Part shown: positions 6,087-11,164 of the stretch, piece by piece | Layout: every line of letters begins with the position of its first letter | Position numbering within the stretch: the stretch's first letter is position 1 | NCBI GenBank assembly: GCA_041656295.1 | Contig: JBBADV010000035.1 | Location: forward strand, 1-11,164 | Direction: 5' to 3' | DNA: 11,164 bases | From: Kiritimatiellales bacterium | GTDB taxonomy: Bacteria; Verrucomicrobiota; Kiritimatiellia; Kiritimatiellales; Tichowtungiaceae | Made by a program: the position numbers and the translations under genes | Notes under the pieces: model-generated | Database searches by the model: none | Told to the model about the DNA's origin: nothing | What the model saw: the letters and a program-made list of their open reading frames with translations, nothing else

Positions 6087-6686
6087 GTGAAAAGTAACGA
6101 TCCAATTGAAGTGAAAGCTGCAAGCGGTATTCAACCATCATATTTTAAATCGGCGTTGCGGAGAAAAATTGCGGCGCTGAAAAAAAATGCCTGTGCCGGC
6201 GACTTGCAGCACGAAAGTAAAATGATTGTCCAGCGGATTACATCGCTGCCGATTTTTCGGGCGGCAATCAATGTCGGCGCTTATCTTCCGGTTTTCGGAG
6301 AGCCGGATATTCTGCCGCTGTTTGATGTTCCGGCGAAGAAATTTTTTATTCCGGCATTTGACGAAAATACCGGCAGTTACCGGCTGGCGGAATTAATGCC
6401 CGAATTGCACGCCGGTAAATTCGGAATTCCGGAACCGCCGGCGCCGGCGTTTGCCGGTGCAAATGAGATTCATCTGTTGATTGTTCCGGGCGTTGCGTTT
6501 GATGCCGGCGGCCGGCGGCTGGGTCGCGGTGGCGGGTTTTACGACCGGATTCTATCATTATATACTGCACCTGTGGTCGGTGTTTGTTTTAATTTTCAAA
6601 TCATGGATTTCATTCCTCAAGAGCCGCACGACCGGCGGACGAGCTTTGTAGTGTCCGGTGATCATTTTTTCAGCGTGTGCGGTTAG
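6087..6686 (+). CDS. 5-formyltetrahydrofolate cyclo-ligase
   Basis: This enzyme converts 5-formyl-THF to 5,10-methenyl-THF with ATP in the cytoplasm, returning a dead-end folate to one-carbon metabolism (MTHFS; YgfA/Fau in bacteria). The family signature is clear: 'PGVAFDAGGRRLGRGGGFYDR' spans residues 134-154. An N-terminal 'KSALRRKIAALKK' helix, a 'GAYLPVFGEPD' strand-turn at 64-74 and a C-terminal 'IPQEPHDRR' also fit. At 199 residues it is of normal length. The start is uncertain: GTG 6087 is the first possible start but has no visible ribosome site, and GTG 6111 is an alternative. About 10-15 residues before the conserved helix are non-conserved. It diverges from ychF across a gap of about 114 bases that should hold both promoters, although I could not define one. 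Confidence 0.92.
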   Translation: MKSNDPIEVKAASGIQPSYFKSALRRKIAALKKNACAGDLQHESKMIVQRITSLPIFRAAINVGAYLPVFGEPDILPLFDVPAKKFFIPAFDENTGSYRLAELMPELHAGKFGIPEPPAPAFAGANEIHLLIVPGVAFDAGGRRLGRGGGFYDRILSLYTAPVVGVCFNFQIMDFIPQEPHDRRTSFVVSGDHFFSVCG

Positions 6687-6700
6687 GCCGTACACTCTTT
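6675..6700 (+). terminator. Possible weak terminator overlapping the cyclo-ligase stop
   Basis: GTGTGCGG (6675-6682) pairs with CCGTACAC (6688-6695) through eight pairs including one G-T wobble, with a TTAGG loop containing part of the stop codon. A short T-rich run (TCTTT) follows. It could terminate or attenuate transcription before rny. The U-tract is weak, so read-through into rny is plausible. Confidence 0.35.
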
Positions 6701-6763
6701 GCATTCGACATTCTGCGCGATGTGCGTTATTGTAAGCGGCTTGAATATTAACTTTTAAATTAT

Positions 6764-6767
6764 AGGA
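6764..6767 (+). promoter_or_regulatory. Ribosome binding site for rny
   Basis: AGGA sits 6 bases before ATG 6774, supporting that start. The AT-rich stretch before it (6740-6763) may hold a promoter; TTGTAA near 6730 and TTTAAAT near 6754 are weak -35/-10 candidates only. Confidence 0.5.
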
Positions 6768-6773
6768 TTTAAT

Positions 6774-8345
6774 ATGGGCGGATTGGAGTTTTGGTGGAAC
6801 AGCATTCAGGACATTGTGGTCAGTATAGGCTTTATGGTGCTGGGCTTTTTCTTTCACGCGTTCCTGATGCGCGCAAATGCGGTGGCGGCGGGTCAAAAGG
6901 GCTCGGCGATTCTTGACGAGGCAAAGAAACAGGCGGAGACGCTGAAGCACGAGGCAAAAATTGCGGCGCGTGAAGAGGTGCTGAAATCGCGTGAAAATGC
7001 AGAGCGGGATCTGGCGCAAAGCCGTGCAAATCTGCTCGCGCTGGAAGAGCGGGTGATTGCCCGTGAAAAAGATATTGCCCGCAAACTCGAAATGCTCGAA
7101 ACGAAAGACCGTACGCTGACCGCAAAGCTTGATGAAGTAGATCAGACGAAAAATCAGTTGAAAGAACAGCGGCGCGAACTCAAAGAGCGGATTCAGGAGG
7201 AAAACAGCCGCATTCAGGAGGTCGCTGATTTTTCCACGGATGAAGCGCGTAAGATCATCATGAGCCGGATGGAAAAAGAGCTCGAAGGTGAAATCAGCGG
7301 CATGATCCGCCGGCAGCAGAAAGAGGTTTATGAAAAAACGCGCGAAGAGGCGCGCGACCTCGTTTGTTCTGCGATTGAACGCTATGCCGGCGAGCACGTC
7401 GGCAGCATTACGATGACGCAGGTCAAGCTGCCGTCCGAAGATATGAAAGGCCGGTTAATCGGTAAAGAAGGCCGCAACTTCCGTTCGTTCGAACAGGAAT
7501 CCGGCGTCAATCTCATTATCGACGAAACACCGGGCTATGTTCAGCTGTCCAGCTTTGATCCGATCCGCCGCGAAGTTGCACGCGTCGCGCTTGAAAAGCT
7601 GCTCGCCGACGGACGGATCCATCCGGCCAGCATTGAAGATACCATTAAAAAAACACAGGATGAGATTAACGATGTTATTCGTCAGGCCGGCGAAGAGGCG
7701 CTGTATAAGCTTGGAATTACCGGTGTTGCACCGGAGCTGATTAATATCCTGGGTAAACTCAAATACCGCACCAGCTATAAACAAAACGTACTTGAACACT
7801 CCGTCGAAATGGCATCGCTGATGTCAATGATGGCAGCCGATCTGGATCTGGACATCAATCTCGCCAAACGTGTTGGACTTTTTCACGACCTTGGCAAAGC
7901 AGTAGACCATGAAGTAGAGGGGCCGCACGCGGTGATTGGCGCAAATCTACTGCGTAAATACGGCGAAACGCCGCTCGTTTACAATGCGGTTGCTGCACAT
8001 CATGATGACGTTGAGCGCAACAGCGTCTATGCGGTACTTGCCGCTGCCGCCGATACTATCACTGCAGCCCGTCCCGGCGCGCGCAGCGACACTACCGATC
8101 TTTATCTGCAGCGCCTTGAAAAACTCGAAAAAATCGCCAGGTCATTCCAAGGTGTTGAGAAAAGTTACGCAATTCAGGCCGGCCGCGAACTGCGGGTTAT
8201 TGTTGAGCACGAGAAAATCAATGACGCCGCCGCACTGATTCTTGCACGTGATATTGCCAGCCGGATTCAGGATGAAGTGAAATATCCGGGACAGATTAAA
8301 GTTACCGTCATTCGTGAAATGCGCGCGATTGAATTTGCAAAATAG
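6774..8345 (+). CDS. rny: Ribonuclease Y
   Basis: RNase Y is a membrane-anchored endoribonuclease that initiates mRNA decay and processing in many bacteria lacking RNase E. The 523 residues are close to B. subtilis RNase Y (520). The order is canonical. A single N-terminal membrane segment ('IVVSIGFMVLGFFFHAFLM', about 13-32) is followed by a long charged coiled coil (about 40-200). A KH RNA-binding domain has its GKEG loop at 230-233 within 'GRLIGKEGRNFRSFEQESG'. An HD phosphohydrolase domain then has H342, H371-D372 ('FHDLGKAVDHE') and 'AAHHDD'. A C-terminal segment ends 'VTVIREMRAIEFAK'. All catalytic metal-ligand motifs look intact. The upp remnant begins 17 bases downstream in the same direction, suggesting a former rny-upp transcription unit. 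Confidence 0.96.
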   Translation: MGGLEFWWNSIQDIVVSIGFMVLGFFFHAFLMRANAVAAGQKGSAILDEAKKQAETLKHEAKIAAREEVLKSRENAERDLAQSRANLLALEERVIAREKDIARKLEMLETKDRTLTAKLDEVDQTKNQLKEQRRELKERIQEENSRIQEVADFSTDEARKIIMSRMEKELEGEISGMIRRQQKEVYEKTREEARDLVCSAIERYAGEHVGSITMTQVKLPSEDMKGRLIGKEGRNFRSFEQESGVNLIIDETPGYVQLSSFDPIRREVARVALEKLLADGRIHPASIEDTIKKTQDEINDVIRQAGEEALYKLGITGVAPELINILGKLKYRTSYKQNVLEHSVEMASLMSMMAADLDLDINLAKRVGLFHDLGKAVDHEVEGPHAVIGANLLRKYGETPLVYNAVAAHHDDVERNSVYAVLAAAADTITAARPGARSDTTDLYLQRLEKLEKIARSFQGVEKSYAIQAGRELRVIVEHEKINDAAALILARDIASRIQDEVKYPGQIKVTVIREMRAIEFAK

Positions 8346-8362
8346 ACGCCGGTATACAACGG

Positions 8363-8662
8363 GTGTTTGAATCCGATCATCCGCTTGTTGAACATCATCT
8401 GACGCATCGGCGGAATCAAGAGAGCTCGCAACATATTTTCCGTTCCGGTATACGCCGGCTTTCCGCTCAGCTTGCCACTGAAACCACGCGTGACCTCCCG
8501 GTGAAAAACTGAGGTGCGAAAACCATGCGCATACTGTTCAGCGTTGCTTTACCGCAGGGGATTTCTGCCATGCAAACCACGCATCCTATTTAGAAAACCC
8601 AAAAAAGCGTTTATATTCTGCCGGGCTCGACGCCGGTGGCTGTTCTTAATACGCTGAAGTAG
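8363..8662 (+). pseudogene. upp: Decayed 5' part of uracil phosphoribosyltransferase
   Basis: Upp converts uracil and PRPP to UMP in pyrimidine salvage. From GTG 8363 the translation gives 'VFESDHPLVEHHLTHRRNQE' and continues 'SSQHIFRSGIRRLSAQLATE' 'TTRDLPV'. This matches the N-terminal signature of UPRT proteins: HPL..H.LT..R....S..FR...R.L..LL.YE.TRDL. The frame stops at 8510-8512. Downstream, other frames give possible residual matches: 'EVRKP' near the expected EVETP, and 'YILPGSTPVAVLNTLK' near the expected PILRAGL region, ending at 8660-8662. At least two frameshifts are therefore implied. The PRPP-binding region, roughly the C-terminal two thirds of about 208 residues, is absent, and the IS5-like element begins 37 bases later. 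The N-terminal match is good; the later part is tentative. Confidence 0.65.
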
Positions 8663-8690
8663 ACGCGGCGACTCCTGTTGCGTCTATTTT
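8660..8690 (+). terminator. Hairpin with T-run upstream of the IS5-like element
   Basis: TAGACGC (8660-8666) pairs with GCGTCTA (8680-8686), followed by TTTT. The 13-base loop can form extra pairs (GCGAC with GTTGC, one wobble). It could terminate transcripts from rny and the former upp, or insulate the element from them. The 9-base GCGGCGACT within it (8665-8673) recurs at 10178-10186 just beyond the IS right end. Confidence 0.4.
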
Positions 8691-8698
8691 AGTTGATT

Positions 8699-8709
8699 CT
8701 GAAAAAGGC
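8699..8709 (+). repeat. IS left inverted repeat
   Basis: CTGAAAAAGGC, an exact inverted copy of 10168-10178. The next bases (AGATTG) match the right end partially. Confidence 0.65.
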
Positions 8710-8809
8710 AGATTGATCAATGTTTGCAATGGTCATCCCTGCTTTTTCAATGAAGGTTTCTGCAAGGGTTTGGTGGCTTTTTGCTAAAAACCCTGCAATG
8801 ATCTCCCCC

Positions 8810-10162
8810 ATGAAAGCCGTTAAAATTCCTCATTCCCCGCAGGGCGATCTGTTCTGCATGGAGCTGGCTCGCATCATTGATCCGGATCATGCGCTGGTAC
8901 GTTTGAGCCGGGCAGTGGACTGGGTGCGTTTTGAGGAGGCGTTCGGAAAAACGTACTGCGAGAATAACGGCCGGCCGGTGGTGAGCGTGCGGCTGATGGT
9001 AGCGTTGCATTTTCTAAAGCACACGTTTGATCTGAGCGATGACGCGGTGGTGGACGGCTGGGTGGAGAACCCGTACTGGCAGGCGCTGAGCGGGAATCAG
9101 TATTTTGAGCATAAGCGTCCGGTAAACTCATCAAGCATGACGCGTTTTCGTAAACGCATCGGTGACGCTGGCGCGGAGGAACTGCTCAAAGAAACGATCG
9201 CCTCAGGGCTGCGGATGAAGGCGATTAAATCGCAACAGTTAAAAACGGTGAATGTGGATACAACGGTGCAGGAAAAATTGATTCGTTTCCCAACCGACGG
9301 ACGGCTGTACAACCGCGCGCGGGAGCATCTGGTGAAAGAGGCGGCGGCGCGGGGCATCAAGCTGCGGCAGAACTACAACCGCAAGGCGAAAACGGAACTG
9401 CTCAATGTGCATCGTTACGCGCATGCGCGCCAGATGAAGCGGTCGCAGGCCAGCGTGAAGACACTGAAGAATTATCTTGGGCGGGTGATTCGCGACATTG
9501 AACGTGGCGCCCCGCAGCCGGATGAAGAGCTGAAGGGCAAACTTGAGCTGGCGAACCGGATCTACGCACAGCAGCGCGCCGATAAAGGAAAAGTCTACAG
9601 TGTCCACGAGCCGCACGTCGAATGCCTCAGCAAAGGCAAAGCGCACAAGAAATATGAGTTTGGATGCAAAGTCAGCGTAGCGGTTACAGCCAAAGGCAAC
9701 TGGTTCACCGGAGCGTGTGCGCTGCACGGTAATCCATACGACGGCCACACGCTGTCACCGGCGCTGGAGCAGGTGAAGCGCATCACCGGTAAAGAACCGG
9801 AGGAGGCCTTCGTCGATATGGGCTATCGGGGTCACAATTACACCGGCGCGTGCACGGTGCATGTTGAGAGAAAACGCCGTGGAAGCCTGCCGAAACGATT
9901 ATGGAAAAAGATGAAGCACCGTGCCGCCGTTGAGCCCAGCATCGGACATCTGAAAAGCGGACACCGGCTCAACCGGAACCGGTTAAAAGGAAAAGAAGGC
10001 GATCAGCTCAATGCGATCCTGAGTGCCGCCGGGATGAACTTCGCCAAGCTGCTCAAAGCAGCCTTGTGTCCATTCATCTTCTGGCTGCAACGCATCCAGC
10101 GCCGGCAGTTTTATCCTGTTGCACAATCTGCCAGGGCATACCCACTCCTTGCCGCCGCCTGA
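8810..10162 (+). CDS. IS5-family-like DDE transposase
   Basis: Cut-and-paste transposase of an insertion sequence. The N-terminal region ('IPHSPQGDLFCMELARIIDP', 'GRPVVSVRLMVALHFLKHTF', 'WVENPYWQALSGNQYFEH', 'SSSMTRFRKRIG') is the DUF772-type DNA-binding domain of IS5/IS1182-like transposases. The DDE catalytic triad appears complete. Counting from ATG 8720, D180 lies in NVDTTVQEK, D366 in FVDMGYRGHNY and E405 in VEPSIGHLKSGHRLNRN; subtract 30 if ATG 8810 is used. The frame is uninterrupted. Homologues begin near 'MKxxKIP..QGDLF', so I prefer ATG 8810 (450 residues). ATG 8720 would add 30 atypical residues from the element's terminal region. Neither start has a good ribosome site, as is common for IS transposases kept at low expression. 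Looks potentially active. Confidence 0.9.
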   Translation: MKAVKIPHSPQGDLFCMELARIIDPDHALVRLSRAVDWVRFEEAFGKTYCENNGRPVVSVRLMVALHFLKHTFDLSDDAVVDGWVENPYWQALSGNQYFEHKRPVNSSSMTRFRKRIGDAGAEELLKETIASGLRMKAIKSQQLKTVNVDTTVQEKLIRFPTDGRLYNRAREHLVKEAAARGIKLRQNYNRKAKTELLNVHRYAHARQMKRSQASVKTLKNYLGRVIRDIERGAPQPDEELKGKLELANRIYAQQRADKGKVYSVHEPHVECLSKGKAHKKYEFGCKVSVAVTAKGNWFTGACALHGNPYDGHTLSPALEQVKRITGKEPEEAFVDMGYRGHNYTGACTVHVERKRRGSLPKRLWKKMKHRAAVEPSIGHLKSGHRLNRNRLKGKEGDQLNAILSAAGMNFAKLLKAALCPFIFWLQRIQRRQFYPVAQSARAYPLLAAA

Positions 10163-10167
10163 AAACC

Positions 10168-10178
10168 GCCTTTTTCAG
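10168..10178 (-). repeat. IS right inverted repeat
   Basis: GCCTTTTTCAG, the inverted partner of 8699-8709, lying 6 bases after the transposase stop. On the minus strand, CCGC (10178-10181) and GCGG (10166-10169) with a following TTTT could also act as a short terminator for yraN. Confidence 0.65.
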
Positions 10179-10189
10179 CGGCGACTATT

Positions 10190-10642
10190 TTACCATCGAA
10201 TCTGATAACCGCCTTCAAGCGTAAATACATTTTTTAAATGCCGGATCTCCGGCGGATCAAGAATCACTTCAACCACATCGAAACGAATATACGGCGGACG
10301 AAGTTTCCGGCGCTGCATAAAGCGCATGGCTGCGCGTGACAGTTTCCGGCGCTTGGCTTTATCTACCGCTGATACCGGCGCTCCAAAGTCTTCAGTGCGG
10401 CGCGTTTTCACTTCAACAAATACCAGTGTTTCCCCGTCGCGTGCAATCAAATCAATTTCATCACGACCCACCCGCACATTCCGTGCGAGAATCTTTATTT
10501 TCGACTTTTTTAAAAATCTTGCCGCGCGCAATTCACCGGCGCGTCCTGTACGTAAATGTGCCGCTGCTTTTTTCCACTTAAACCATCTTGTAAAAACCCC
10601 AATCACTAATAAAACTTTAAAAGATATCGATCGGTAATTCAA
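10190..10642 (-). CDS. yraN: YraN / UPF0102-family nuclease-fold protein
   Basis: A member of the YraN (UPF0102) family, which has a restriction-endonuclease-like fold related to Holliday-junction resolvases; its exact role is not established. Signature residues are 'RTGRAGELRAARFLKK' (31-46), 'GRDEIDLIARDGETLVFVEV' (59-78) with the putative metal ligands D64 and E77-x-K79, and 'KTRR'. The core after residue 30 is about 120 residues, the family norm. The N-terminal 20-30 residues are odd: the longest frame starts at TTG 10642 and begins 'MNYRSISFKVLLVIGVF', and a GTG at 10606 is an alternative. No ATG or ribosome site is visible. The IS481 remnant begins about 35 bases upstream, so the original promoter and start may have been altered. 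It converges with the IS5 transposase. Confidence 0.88.
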   Translation of the reverse strand: MNYRSISFKVLLVIGVFTRWFKWKKAAAHLRTGRAGELRAARFLKKSKIKILARNVRVGRDEIDLIARDGETLVFVEVKTRRTEDFGAPVSAVDKAKRRKLSRAAMRFMQRRKLRPPYIRFDVVEVILDPPEIRHLKNVFTLEGGYQIRW

Positions 10643-10704
10643 TCAAGTTTTAAATTTTAGATGTTTAGTCCCACAGTGTGCTGGAGTGATGTATAACGAG
10701 CTCC

Positions 10705-10710
10705 GGAGGG
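10705..10710 (+). promoter_or_regulatory. Ribosome binding site of the IS481-family remnant
   Basis: GGAGGG lies 7 bases before the ACG that replaces the expected start codon. An ATG at 10711 directly abuts this site but is in another frame that stops shortly. Confidence 0.5.
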
Positions 10711-10717
10711 ATGAATT

Positions 10718-11164
10718 ACGGGACAGATAGTACACGGATGCGCCCGTACGACTGAGGCGGTGCGTCGAACGATACAATATCGTCAAGAGAGCCTGAATGT
10801 TCTGGCGCGCCGACACGGCATTAACCCGAAAACCGTAGCGAAACGGCGACAGCGCACAACCGTACAGGATGCCCCGATGGGGCGCCAGGCAACCCCGGTC
10901 AACGGTGCTGAGCAAGGAGGAAGAAGCCGCCTGTGTCGCTTTTCGGCAACACACGCTGCTTCCTCTCGATGATTGTCTTTACAGCCTGCAGACCGCCATA
11001 CCTCATTTAACACGCTCCTCTCTGCATCGTTGCTGCCAACGTCATGGGATTAGCCGGCTGCCGGATACCAAAGATCCCCGGAGCAAACGGAAATTCAAAA
11101 CCTGTCCGATCGGGTTTTTCCATATCGACATCGCTGAGGTCCGCACGGAAGAAGGCAGGTTATA
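10718..11164 (+). pseudogene. IS481-family transposase, 5' part, frameshifted, start codon lost
   Basis: Translation from 10721 gives 'GQIVHGCARTTEAVRRTIQY', then 'RQESLNVLARRHGINPKTVA', the helix-turn-helix N-terminus of IS481-family transposases. Relatives start MGQI; here the codon before GQI is ACG (10718-10720), 7 bases after GGAGGG, so ATG has probably mutated to ACG. The frame is lost near 10883-10895, and the original frame (Q P R S T ...) resumes one base over at 10890. It then stays open to the window end, with 'EEEAACVAFRQHTLLPLDD', 'LQTAIPHLTRSSLHRC', 'QRHGISRLPDTKDPRSKRK' and 'PIGFFHIDIAEVRTEEGRLY', the start of the DDE domain. One extra base explains the shift. With a lost start and a frameshift, it should be inactive. 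Confidence 0.82.

Larger units (their letters stand above)
8699..10178 (+). mobile_element. IS5-family-like insertion sequence, about 1.48 kb, apparently complete
   Basis: A transposase gene is enclosed by an 11-bp perfect inverted pair: CTGAAAAAGGC at 8699-8709 and GCCTTTTTCAG at 10168-10178. Three further matches in the next five bases give an imperfect IR of about 16 bp. The right end lies 6 bases after the transposase stop. I see no matching target-site duplication: the left flank ends GATT and the right flank starts CGGC. Either the true tips differ slightly or one flank was lost in an adjacent deletion. The element sits between the upp remnant and yraN. Confidence 0.7.
10677..11164 (+). 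mobile_element. IS481-family element, 5' part, degraded and cut by the window end
   Basis: The left boundary is approximate. TGTG at 10677 begins a stretch unlike the AT-rich yraN upstream region and resembles the TGT-type tips common in IS481 elements. It is followed by a ribosome site (GGAGGG, 10705-10710) and the transposase reading frame. The right end is outside the window. The tail of a similar transposase occurs separately at 2876-2965. Confidence 0.55.

Noticed and set aside
6687..6773. 6S RNA or another small RNA next to the cyclo-ligase gene, as in some proteobacteria
   Set aside because: The gap is only 87 bases and shows no long 6S-like bulged stem; only a weak hairpin overlapping the stop codon is visible.
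6558..7397. Minus-strand open frame of 279 codons opposite the cyclo-ligase end and rny start
   Set aside because: It is the antisense shadow of the rny coiled coil; the Phe/Leu-rich product mirrors Lys/Glu codons read backwards.
8525..8593. A 22-codon open frame starting ATG with GAGGTG 8 bases upstream
   Set aside because: It lies within the decayed upp region, resembles no small-protein family I know, and is more simply explained as one of the shifted upp frames.
8346..8700. tRNA gene in the rny-IS interval
   Set aside because: I saw no cloverleaf, no TTCRA-type T-loop in the right setting and no CCA-type acceptor pairing.

Overview
This window looks like a stretch of bacterial chromosome in which ordinary housekeeping genes are separated by mobile-element debris. 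The first protein (418-2532) is an exported, glycine-rich repeat protein ending in a 'YTLERR...W.PV...FYRV' module. I associate that module with the PVC superphylum (Kiritimatiellota, Verrucomicrobiota, Lentisphaerota), so I infer such a host from one tail motif and overall style. No marker gene is present to prove it.

Layout, left to right. 3-370: the 3' part of an IS1595-family (ISXO2-like) transposase, AT-rich and frameshifted. 418-2532: the GC-rich exported protein, with two nearly identical 400-bp internal repeats. 2533-2994: a mobile-DNA graveyard holding GC-rich palindromes, a short in-frame piece of an integron-integrase-like tyrosine recombinase, and the C-terminal tail of an IS481-family transposase. 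2995-4317: rarA, facing a minus-strand ychF-trxA pair (5972-4515). Between these convergent units lie a cloverleaf-like palindromic repeat and a strong bidirectional terminator. 6087-6686: 5-formyltetrahydrofolate cyclo-ligase, divergent from ychF. 6774-8345: rny (RNase Y). 8363-8662: the decayed start of upp (uracil phosphoribosyltransferase). 8699-10178: an apparently intact IS5-family-like element with 11-bp inverted ends. 10190-10642: yraN on the minus strand. 10677-11164: the 5' part of a degraded IS481-family element that runs off the window.

The intact chromosomal genes serve unrelated core functions: replication-fork maintenance, redox, ribosome-associated ATPase, folate metabolism, mRNA decay and a YraN-type nuclease-fold protein. 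They do not form a single pathway. The upp gene appears to have been destroyed, and the IS5-like element sits where its 3' two thirds should be. This suggests deletion associated with the insertion.

I found no convincing new defence or biosynthetic system. The most unusual signal is a small family of hairpins sharing the core GCAGKCYCTTGC. It occurs three times, in two intergenic regions and both orientations, and its stems vary with pairing preserved. Next in interest are the integrase/IS481 chimera and the recent internal duplication in the exported protein.
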